This document shows, piece by piece, positions 1-4,822 of a stretch of DNA of 9,779 nucleotides (the stretch's first letter is position 1; every line of letters starts with the position of its first letter). Under the pieces are notes generated by a model, which saw only the letters and a list, made by a program, of their open reading frames with translations, did not search any database and was not told the DNA's origin. The position numbers and the translations under genes are program-made. This DNA comes from CALRGL01 sp964374035 (GTDB taxonomy: Bacteria; Patescibacteriota; Patescibacteriia; UBA9934; GWF2-40-263): NCBI GenBank assembly GCA_964374035.1, contig CAYJWY010000031.1, positions 1 through 9,779 of the forward strand. Reading direction: 5' to 3'.

Positions 1-80
1 TCAGCGGTCTTCCCTCCTCCAGCCCGGCGGATCTGCACAATTTTGAATGTCCTACAATGTGTTTACGTTTTCGGAACGGA
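1..80. other. Intergenic stretch upstream of the tRNA-Phe region
   Basis: No credible coding sequence is visible. A good -10-like hexamer, TACAAT, lies at 53-58, but the -35 position (about 30-35) does not resemble TTGACA. If it is used, transcription would start near 65 and the hairpin at 81-209 would be in the 5' leader of the tRNA transcript. The promoter assignment is weak. Confidence 0.3.
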
Positions 81-209
81 ACAATGCTCATAAAATGACG
101 TGAGATGTGCCTGGCTGGAGGGCGGAAAGCTCGTGAGCCGACCGCGCTGGTCGGCGAACGAGTTTCCAACCGAAGCCTGGCGCAGATCGCGTTATTTTAT
201 GAGCATTGT
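81..209. repeat. Long imperfect inverted repeat (129-bp foldback) abutting tRNA-Phe
   Basis: Positions 81-100 pair with 190-209: 19 of 20 are Watson-Crick and the remaining one (97/193) is G-T, allowed in RNA. Pairing continues inward. 101-103 pair with 187-189, 106-116 with 174-184 with one T-T mismatch, 124-134 with 158-167 with one bulged G, and 137-143 with 149-155 around a five-base loop. Facing GA/GA bases at 135-136 and 156-157 fit a tandem sheared G-A motif. The element ends one base before the tRNA. I see no flanking target duplication and no coding capacity. It could be a structured RNA leader, a foldback mobile element, or a DNA cruciform site. It does not resemble the conserved cores of 4.5S, 6S or RNase P RNA. 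The structure is seen directly; the function is unknown. Confidence 0.7.
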
Positions 210-210
210 C

Positions 211-285
211 GCCGAGGTAGCTCAGTGGTAGAGCAGTGGACTGAAAATCCACGTGTCGCCAGTTCGATCCTGGCTCTCGGCACCA
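211..285 (+). tRNA. tRNA-Phe (anticodon GAA), CCA encoded
   Basis: A complete cloverleaf can be drawn. The acceptor stem is 211-217 with 275-281 (one G-T pair). The D-stem is 220-223/231-234. The anticodon stem 236-240/248-252 surrounds loop CTGAAAA, with anticodon GAA at 243-245. The variable loop is 253-257. The T-stem 258-262/270-274 holds loop TTCGATC. The discriminator is A282 and CCA (283-285) is encoded in the DNA. The gene decodes UUC/UUU phenylalanine codons. Its last 18 bp (268-285) are repeated twice downstream, and an inverted copy of its T-arm follows within 65 bp, so 3' processing or folding may be unusual. Confidence 0.97.
268..285 (+). repeat. 18-bp direct repeat, copy 1 (tRNA-Phe 3' end; possible attachment site)
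   Basis: This is the tRNA-Phe 3' end, TCCTGGCTCTCGGCACCA. It recurs exactly at 462-479 and 656-673, spaced 194 bp apart. Short direct repeats formed by a tRNA 3' end are the usual sign of site-specific integration by tyrosine recombinases. No integrase gene lies in the window, so the att interpretation is inference. Confidence 0.75.
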
Positions 286-286
286 G

Positions 287-320
287 AAAAACAGAGTCAC
301 CAATTGGTGGCTCTGTTTTT
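287..320 (+). terminator. Intrinsic terminator after tRNA-Phe (first repeat unit)
   Basis: A 15-bp stem (287-301 with 306-320, one G-T pair) encloses loop AATT. The 3' arm ends in five T's and the 5' arm begins with five A's, so it could act in both directions. It begins two bases after the tRNA CCA, a natural place to end the primary transcript. Confidence 0.75.
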
Positions 321-324
321 GGAT

Positions 325-347
325 CACGAGAGTCAGGATCGAACTGG
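325..347 (-). repeat. Inverted partial copy of tRNA-Phe T-arm/acceptor (unit 1)
   Basis: The reverse complement of 327-347 matches tRNA positions 259-279 at 20 of 21 bases. The one difference (273/333) would be a G-U pair in RNA, so all 21 positions could pair. A transcript reading through the terminator could therefore fold the tRNA 3' half into a long hairpin that competes with the cloverleaf. An exact copy lies at 519-541 in the second unit. Confidence 0.7.
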
Positions 348-379
348 AGGGATGGTAAGGGAGGAAACCTCCCTTACAT

Positions 380-479
380 GCCGAGGGTGACAGGCACGTC
401 GTTTGTCAACGACGTGCCGCCATAGGGGCGCAAGCCCCTCTGGAGAGCGAAGCGACGTGAGTCCTGGCTCTCGGCACCA
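380..479 (+). other. tRNA-like segment bounded by tRNA-Phe acceptor strands (unit 1)
   Basis: This 100-nt segment starts with GCCGAGG, identical to the 5' acceptor strand of tRNA-Phe. It ends with the matching 3' acceptor strand (469-475), discriminator A and CCA. A 7-bp acceptor-like stem is therefore possible. The interior differs from a tRNA: it has the 11-bp hairpin and the GCAA-capped hairpin, and no anticodon arm or TTCGA T-loop. It may be a tRNA mimic or a remnant of a tRNA copy. Whether it is transcribed or processed is unknown. The same segment recurs at 574-673. Confidence 0.45.
462..479 (+). repeat. 18-bp direct repeat, copy 2 of tRNA-Phe 3' end
   Basis: An exact copy of 268-285 including CCA. 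The preceding bases (GAG in place of the tRNA's CGA) show that identity stops here, so only the last 18 bp of the tRNA gene are duplicated. It separates the two 194-bp units. Confidence 0.75.
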
Positions 480-480
480 G

Positions 481-514
481 AAAAACAGAGTCACCAATTG
501 GTGGCTCTGTTTTT
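481..514 (+). terminator. Terminator-like hairpin (second repeat unit)
   Basis: The same 15-bp stem, AATT loop and T-run as at 287-320, placed two bases after the second CCA copy. Each CCA end in the array is thus followed by a terminator-like hairpin. Confidence 0.65.
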
Positions 515-655
515 GGATCACGAGAGTCAGGATCGAACTGGAGGGATGGTAAGGGAGGAAACCTCCCTTACATGCCGAGGGTGACAGGCACGTCGTTTGT
601 CAACGACGTGCCGCCATAGGGGCGCAAGCCCCTCTGGAGAGCGAAGCGACGTGAG

Positions 656-673
656 TCCTGGCTCTCGGCACCA
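656..673 (+). repeat. 18-bp direct repeat, copy 3 of tRNA-Phe 3' end
   Basis: The last exact copy of the tRNA 3' end. The repeat stops exactly at CCA (673). The next base is T where the other copies have G, and a different terminator follows. This fits an original tRNA 3' end left behind after insertions upstream of it. Confidence 0.75.
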
Positions 674-674
674 T

Positions 675-705
675 AAAATACGATCACTTCCGTGATCGTA
701 TTTTT
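675..705 (+). terminator. Intrinsic terminator closing the tRNA-Phe array
   Basis: A perfect 13-bp stem (675-687 with 692-704) with loop TTCC is followed by T's at 701-705. It differs in sequence from the hairpins inside the 194-bp units. It is plausibly the ancestral tRNA-Phe terminator, and it insulates the thrA promoter from upstream transcription. The A-rich 5' arm allows activity on either strand. Confidence 0.75.
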
Positions 706-721
706 ATATCCACAGGTTGTT

Positions 722-749
722 TTGACACCCCCGAACCACGGGCTAAGAT
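722..749 (+). promoter_or_regulatory. Probable sigma70-type promoter for the threonine operon
   Basis: A perfect -35, TTGACA (722-727), and a -10-like TAAGAT (744-749) are separated by 16 bp. Transcription would start near 756, leaving a leader of only about 24 nt before thrA. That is too short for a threonine/isoleucine leader-peptide attenuator, and none is visible. Control is therefore more likely through feedback on the enzyme or an unseen repressor. Confidence 0.6.
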
Positions 750-779
750 GAGCCACGATTCACACAAGATTTTCACCCT

Positions 780-3107
780 ATGCTGATCATGAAATTTGGA
801 GGTTCTTCCGTTGAAAATGCAGAGCGTATCACAACCGTGCGTGATCTTGTTGTCTGCGTTCGCTCTGAGACGGAGCCACTTTTTGTCGTTTGTTCGGCGC
901 TCGGTGGAGTCACGGATCTTCTTTTGAGCGCCGCGCGTAAGGCCGGGCTTGGCGATGTGTCCTATCAAGACGACCTCGACCAACTCATCGTTCGTCATAC
1001 AGCGGTTGCCAGCGAGCTGTCCGTGGTTGACCGCCAGGTGGTTCGCCAACATCTCGCCGATCAGTTCACTGAGCTGTCCGACGTCTTGCGCGGCATCTAT
1101 CTCATCGGCGAGTGTACCCATCGTTCGTTGGATCTGGTGGCCAGTTTTGGCGAGCGCCTGTCGTGCTACCTCGTTACGGAAACGATTCGTGCGAGCGAGC
1201 CGGCTTGTCAATTTGTTGATGCACGCCGGCTTGTCAAAACCGACCAGACGTTTTTGAACGCGACCGTTCAGTTCGACCTCACCAACGAAAACATTCAGTC
1301 GCTTCTTACACACCCCGCGCGCATACACGTGATCACAGGCTTTATCGGTTCAACTGTTCAAGGGGAGACAACCACGCTCGGTCGAGGAGGTAGCGACTAC
1401 ACGGCATCGATTTTCGGTGCCGCTCTGGGCGTTGATGAGATTCAAATTTGGACCGATGTCGACGGTGTGCTCACAGCGGATCCACGTGTTGTTGCGTCTG
1501 CCGGTCGCATAGAATCCATGACGTATGAGGAAGCCATGGAGATGTCGCACTTTGGCGCTAAAGTCATTTATGCTCCAACCATGCAACCCGCGCTTGACGC
1601 AGGTATCCCGATTCGCATAAAAAATACGTTCAATCCCACGTGCGATGGAACCCTCATCTCTTCCTCACTTCCTCACTTCCTCACTCCCTCACAAGTTATC
1701 ACAGGCATCTCCTCGATCAATCAGATCGCCTTTCTTCGTCTGTACGGTTCCGGATTCATCGGTGTCACTGGTACGGCTGGTCGACTCTTCAGTGCCATGG
1801 CTCGCGCGCACATAAACATCATCATGATCACACAGGGCTCGAGCGAACATTCGATTTGTTTTGCGATTAAGCCTGAGCATGTGCCTCAAGCGGTCGAGGC
1901 CATTCACCGGGAGTTCGAGCTCGAGTTTTTACAGCATAAAATTTCCGATGTGGTGGTCGATCGCGATTGTTCGATTCTCGCGATTATTGGTGAGCGGATG
2001 CGACAAACGCCAGGTGTGAGCGGTCGTGTCTTTTCCGCGCTTGGTGACTCGCGGATCAATGTTCTTGCCATCGCCCAGGGTTCGAGCGAGCGAAATATTT
2101 CAGCGGTGGTTCAGCGCGAGGATGTCGATCGTGCCGTTCGCGCGATTCATCAAGCATTTTTTGCTTCTGGACAAACATCTGTCTACCTGGTTGGAACCGG
2201 AATGATCGGTTCTGAATTGCTCAGACAAATACACGCATTACCGATACGGGATTTGCGAATCGCAGGGGTGGCAAACTCAAAGGAAATGCGATTAGCAGGT
2301 CAAGTCGTTCCAACACAGTTGGATCAATTTATCGAATCTATCCTTTTGGACCCATCCGGACGTAAAATTTTTGTGGATTGTACTTCCAGTGAGGTTGTTG
2401 TTTCCTATTACAAACAGCTTCTTCATGCGGGAATCTCTGTGGTTACTCCAAACAAAAAAGCCGCCAGCGGACAACTCGCTCAGTACCACGAACTTCGTTC
2501 TATCCCTTCAAACGCACGTTTTGTTTATGATACAAATGTCGGCGCAGGTCTGCCCGTCATCAGTACGATTCGATCACTTATGGAAACAGGCGACAGCGTC
2601 TTGTCAATTCAAGGCGTGCTCTCCGGAACGCTCAGCTATCTCTTCAACACCTACGACGGCACAACGTCTTTTTCCTCCCTTGTTGTGGACGCGCAAGCGA
2701 AGGGTTACACGGAGCCGGATCCACGAGAAGATCTCAGCGGGATGGACGTTGTACGCAAGCTTGTGATCCTCGCTCGTGAGATTGGTCTTCAACTTGAGAT
2801 CCGGGATATTGAGGTCGAGAATCTCGCCCTGCTCACTGACGCGGCCTTTCTCGAGCGACTCCAGCAGGCACGTTCGCGAGGAAGAGTTCTGCGTTATCTT
2901 GCAACAATTCAGGATGGGCAAGTGCGCGTGAAGCTCGAAGAAGTGGATGAAACGCATCCCTGTTTTCATCTTCAAGGAACGGATAACATGGTTGTGATCA
3001 CGACCAACCGTTACCACACCCAGCCCCTCGTGATTCGTGGACCCGGCGCCGGAGCAGAAGTGACTGCCGCGGGCGTGCTTAGAGATATGTTGAAATGCAA
3101 ACAATAA
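780..3107 (+). CDS. thrA: Bifunctional aspartokinase / homoserine dehydrogenase
   Basis: This 775-aa cytoplasmic fusion enzyme phosphorylates aspartate (first step of the pathway) and reduces aspartate semialdehyde to homoserine (third step). The kinase domain (about 1-300) has KFGGSS (5-10), TLGRGGSDYTA (199-209) and WTDVDGV. Two ACT regulatory domains follow (about 307-375 and 391-460), with ITQGSSE (Q352) and IAQGSSE (Q433). The equivalent glutamines bind threonine in plant fusion enzymes, so threonine feedback is likely. The dehydrogenase domain (about 466-775) has the nucleotide-binding GTGMIG (472-477), a GYTEPDPREDLSGMDVVRK segment and the catalytic-type Lys660. It is closer to ThrA than MetL, and slightly shorter than E. 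coli ThrA (820 aa). The start at 780 leaves the usual few residues before KFGGSS, although no clear Shine-Dalgarno is seen; 789 is an alternative start. Confidence 0.96.
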   Translation: MLIMKFGGSSVENAERITTVRDLVVCVRSETEPLFVVCSALGGVTDLLLSAARKAGLGDVSYQDDLDQLIVRHTAVASELSVVDRQVVRQHLADQFTELSDVLRGIYLIGECTHRSLDLVASFGERLSCYLVTETIRASEPACQFVDARRLVKTDQTFLNATVQFDLTNENIQSLLTHPARIHVITGFIGSTVQGETTTLGRGGSDYTASIFGAALGVDEIQIWTDVDGVLTADPRVVASAGRIESMTYEEAMEMSHFGAKVIYAPTMQPALDAGIPIRIKNTFNPTCDGTLISSSLPHFLTPSQVITGISSINQIAFLRLYGSGFIGVTGTAGRLFSAMARAHINIIMITQGSSEHSICFAIKPEHVPQAVEAIHREFELEFLQHKISDVVVDRDCSILAIIGERMRQTPGVSGRVFSALGDSRINVLAIAQGSSERNISAVVQREDVDRAVRAIHQAFFASGQTSVYLVGTGMIGSELLRQIHALPIRDLRIAGVANSKEMRLAGQVVPTQLDQFIESILLDPSGRKIFVDCTSSEVVVSYYKQLLHAGISVVTPNKKAASGQLAQYHELRSIPSNARFVYDTNVGAGLPVISTIRSLMETGDSVLSIQGVLSGTLSYLFNTYDGTTSFSSLVVDAQAKGYTEPDPREDLSGMDVVRKLVILAREIGLQLEIRDIEVENLALLTDAAFLERLQQARSRGRVLRYLATIQDGQVRVKLEEVDETHPCFHLQGTDNMVVITTNRYHTQPLVIRGPGAGAEVTAAGVLRDMLKCKQ
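1661..1692 (+). repeat. 8-bp tandem repeat inside thrA (TTCCTCAC x 4)
   Basis: Three perfect TTCCTCAC units and one variant (TCCCTCAC) encode residues about 294-305, in the linker between the kinase domain and the first ACT domain. Because the unit is not a multiple of three, gain or loss of one copy would shift the frame and cut off the regulatory and dehydrogenase domains. Confidence 0.7.
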
Positions 3108-3115
3108 TTTTATGT

Positions 3116-3180
3116 GTCATCCTGAGGAGTAAAGCGACGAAGGATCCCTTATGAGATCTTTCACTACGTTCAGGATGACG
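3116..3180. repeat. Intergenic palindromic repeat between thrA and asd
   Basis: The ends are perfect 10-bp inverted repeats, GTCATCCTGA (3116-3125) and TCAGGATGAC (3170-3179), around an interior with further partial symmetry (GGATCCCTTATGAGATC). It belongs to a well-known type of dispersed bacterial repeat whose spurious translation reads like HPERSE. It fills most of the thrA-asd gap and ends 12 bp before the asd ATG. In mRNA it would form a stem-loop that could affect stability or processing between the genes, or asd translation. A similar sequence starts at 9741. Confidence 0.75.
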
Positions 3181-3191
3181 CGGAAATACAT

Positions 3192-4229
3192 ATGGAAAAA
3201 ATCCCCGTTGGAATTCTTGGCGCAACCGGAAGTGTTGGCCAGAAATTTGTCGAACTTTTGAAGGATCACCCTTGGTTTGAAATTCGCGCGCTCTGCGCTT
3301 CTGAGCGATCAGTTGGCAAGCCGTATCGCGAAGCCGCAAACTGGTTTCAGTCGAGTGAACTTCCTGAGTCAATCGGCTCGATGATTGTCCAAGCGTGTGA
3401 ACCCACCATGAATTGTCGCGTTGTCTTTTCGGCACTTGATAGCGATGTCGCTGGCGAGATTGAAGAAACGTTTGCACGAGCGGGATATGTCGTCGTTTCA
3501 AACGCAAAGAATCATCGGATGGATCCGCAGGTGCCGCTTTTGATTCCCGAGGTGAATGCCGATCATCTTGAGCTCGTGCGTCATCAGTCGTTTGCAAAAG
3601 GTCTGATCGTTACAAATCCGAATTGTTCGACGATCGGTCTGGTGCTCGCGCTCAAACCTCTCGTGGACGTCTTTGGCGTCGAACAGGTGTCTGTTGTCAC
3701 CCTGCAGGCGGTCTCGGGTGCGGGCTATCCGGGCGTTGCGAGTCTCGACATTGTTGACAACGTCATTCCGTTTATCAGTGGGGAAGAGGAGAAAATGCAG
3801 ACCGAGCCCCTCAAACTGCTTGGACGCAGGGTGAATGATCAGATCGAAAACGCGCGTATCCAGATCAGCGCACACTGCAATCGTGTCGCGGTGATCGATG
3901 GGCATACCGAGTGTGTGAACGTACGCTTGAAGGCAACAGCAACCCGCGAGCAAATCATTCACGCGTGGCGATCGTTTCACGCCGAGCCCCAACATCTCAA
4001 TCTTCCAACCGCGCCCGCACACCCCATCTATTATTTCGACGAACCTTCCTATCCACAACCACGCAAACACCGACTGCTCGACAAGGGCATGGCTGTTTCG
4101 ATCGGACGGCTTCGTCCATGCAATTTATTCGACTGGAAATTCACGCTCATGTCCCACAACACGATCCGTGGCGCGGCCGGCGGCGCCATTTTAAATGCGG
4201 AGCTTCTAGTAAAAAAAGGTCTTCTATGA
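3192..4229 (+). CDS. asd: Aspartate-semialdehyde dehydrogenase, archaeal/fungal type
   Basis: This 345-aa enzyme reduces aspartyl phosphate to aspartate semialdehyde with NADPH, joining the two activities of the thrA product. The N-terminal Rossmann motif is GATGSVG (10-16). TNPNCST carries the catalytic Cys145, SGAGYPG spans 175-181, and NRVAVIDGHTE carries the probable catalytic His238. The TNPNCST and SGAGYPG motifs and overall pattern fit the archaeal/fungal branch rather than the classical enterobacterial Asd. ArgC, a relative, is less likely given these motifs and the threonine operon context. The start at 3192 directly precedes the Rossmann strand, with a weak GCGGAAA site upstream. 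Its stop overlaps the next gene in ATGA (4226-4229), so translation is probably coupled. Confidence 0.93.
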   Translation: MEKIPVGILGATGSVGQKFVELLKDHPWFEIRALCASERSVGKPYREAANWFQSSELPESIGSMIVQACEPTMNCRVVFSALDSDVAGEIEETFARAGYVVVSNAKNHRMDPQVPLLIPEVNADHLELVRHQSFAKGLIVTNPNCSTIGLVLALKPLVDVFGVEQVSVVTLQAVSGAGYPGVASLDIVDNVIPFISGEEEKMQTEPLKLLGRRVNDQIENARIQISAHCNRVAVIDGHTECVNVRLKATATREQIIHAWRSFHAEPQHLNLPTAPAHPIYYFDEPSYPQPRKHRLLDKGMAVSIGRLRPCNLFDWKFTLMSHNTIRGAAGGAILNAELLVKKGLL

Positions 4230-4822
4230 TTCTGTCGCTTGTCGGTATGTCCAACGTCGGGAAGTCCTACTGGGCCAAGCGCCTCGAAGAGGAACAAGGC
4301 TTCCGCCGTTTCAGTTGCGACGAACTCATTGCGCGAAAGCTTTCCGTTGACGATTTAAGCGGATGGATGGGTATGCCGTTTCACAATGGTTTCCCCGCGC
4401 GTGAAGCTCACTACCTTTCCCTCGAAACCCAAGTGCTCTCTTCGATTCTCGACCAAGTCGACGAAGCGCCAAACACGGTCATCGACACAACAGGGAGCGT
4501 GGTTTATCTGTTGAAAATATTGATCGATCGTCTCAAATTTTCAACACGCATTATTTATTTGAAAGCTCATGAGAGCGATCTTTCTGAAATGGTCGAGCAG
4601 TTTTTTGAACATCCCAAGCCGGTTGTTTGGGGCGATGTGTTTTCGACATGCGCGGATGAATCACACGAGCAAGCTCTACGACGCTGTTATCCAGCACTGC
4701 TCACTCATCGAGCGTCGCGTTACGATGCCATGGCCCACGTGACGATTCCAAGACAACGACTGCGAAGCAACGGCTACTCCACCGATCAATTTCTCTATGA
4801 TGTTTTACAGTACCAACGATAA
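4226..4822 (+). CDS. Small P-loop kinase in the thrB position; candidate homoserine kinase
   Basis: This is a 198-aa soluble protein. Walker A is GMSNVGKS (7-14). A shikimate-kinase-like acidic motif follows in FSCDELI (D32, E33), then WMGMPF (47-52), a Walker-B-like VIDTTGS (85-91), PKPVVWGD (130-137) and an Arg/Tyr-rich segment, RRCYPALLTHRASRY (152-166), that may form the lid. The fold is most like shikimate/gluconate-type small-molecule kinases. No aromatic-pathway gene is nearby. The genes around it supply all other aspartate-to-threonine steps, and no GHMP-family ThrB is present, so phosphorylation of homoserine is the obvious proposed role (inference). The start at 4226 is preferred because it gives an ATGA overlap with asd and an AAAGG site just upstream. 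The reading frame extends further upstream, but only as an overlap with asd. The 3' end overlaps thrC by 26 bp. Confidence 0.85.
   Translation: MILSLVGMSNVGKSYWAKRLEEEQGFRRFSCDELIARKLSVDDLSGWMGMPFHNGFPAREAHYLSLETQVLSSILDQVDEAPNTVIDTTGSVVYLLKILIDRLKFSTRIIYLKAHESDLSEMVEQFFEHPKPVVWGDVFSTCADESHEQALRRCYPALLTHRASRYDAMAHVTIPRQRLRSNGYSTDQFLYDVLQYQR

Larger units (their letters stand above)
286..479 (+). repeat. 194-bp tandem unit, copy 1, downstream of tRNA-Phe
   Basis: This unit is identical, base for base as I read it, to 480-673. In order it holds a terminator-like hairpin (287-320); an inverted copy of the tRNA T-arm and acceptor strand (327-347); a perfect 10-bp hairpin with loop AAA (355-364/368-377); a perfect 11-bp hairpin with loop TGTC (393-403/408-418); a 5-bp hairpin with a GNRA-type GCAA loop (425-429/434-438); and a copy of the tRNA 3' end with CCA (462-479). 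It has no plausible gene. It could be a small non-autonomous element inserted at the tRNA 3' end, or a repeat amplified by slippage. Confidence 0.85.
480..673 (+). repeat. 194-bp tandem unit, copy 2
   Basis: An exact second copy of 286-479, with the same hairpins shifted by 194 bp (549-571, 587-612 and 619-632), the inverted tRNA arm at 519-541 and the tRNA-like segment at 574-673. Perfect identity implies very recent duplication, active homogenisation, or an assembly artefact. Confidence 0.85.

Noticed and set aside
88..327. 79-aa minus-strand reading frame across the tRNA gene (and similar frames at 333-521 and 568-756)
   Set aside because: They are antisense translations of tRNA-Phe and of its repeated 3' end. 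Protein strings such as CREPGSNWRHVDFQSTALP are a familiar artefact of antisense tRNA-Phe.
286..673. CRISPR-like or other spacer array
   Set aside because: There are only two 194-bp units with no unique spacers, and the short repeat is the tRNA 3' end. It is a tandem duplication, not a CRISPR.
700..779. Threonine-leader attenuator upstream of thrA
   Set aside because: There is no short frame rich in Thr/Ile codons and no second competing hairpin between the promoter and thrA. The leader is only about 24 nt.
684..1328. 214-aa minus-strand frame opposite thrA
   Set aside because: It lies opposite a clear aspartokinase domain and has no recognisable motifs.
3079..3597. 172-aa minus-strand frame containing an HPERSERSHKGSF-like string
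   Set aside because: It is a read-through of the palindromic intergenic repeat plus the antisense of asd.
3911..4225. Long N-terminal extension of the P-loop kinase frame
   Set aside because: It overlaps asd in another frame and its sequence is low-quality Arg/Ser/Thr-rich. The ATGA overlap and AAAGG site support a start at 4226.
4226..4822. Shikimate kinase (aroK) as a straightforward call
   Set aside because: The P-loop and acidic motif resemble it, but the other conserved segments do not match what I know of AroK, and the neighbours are all threonine genes.
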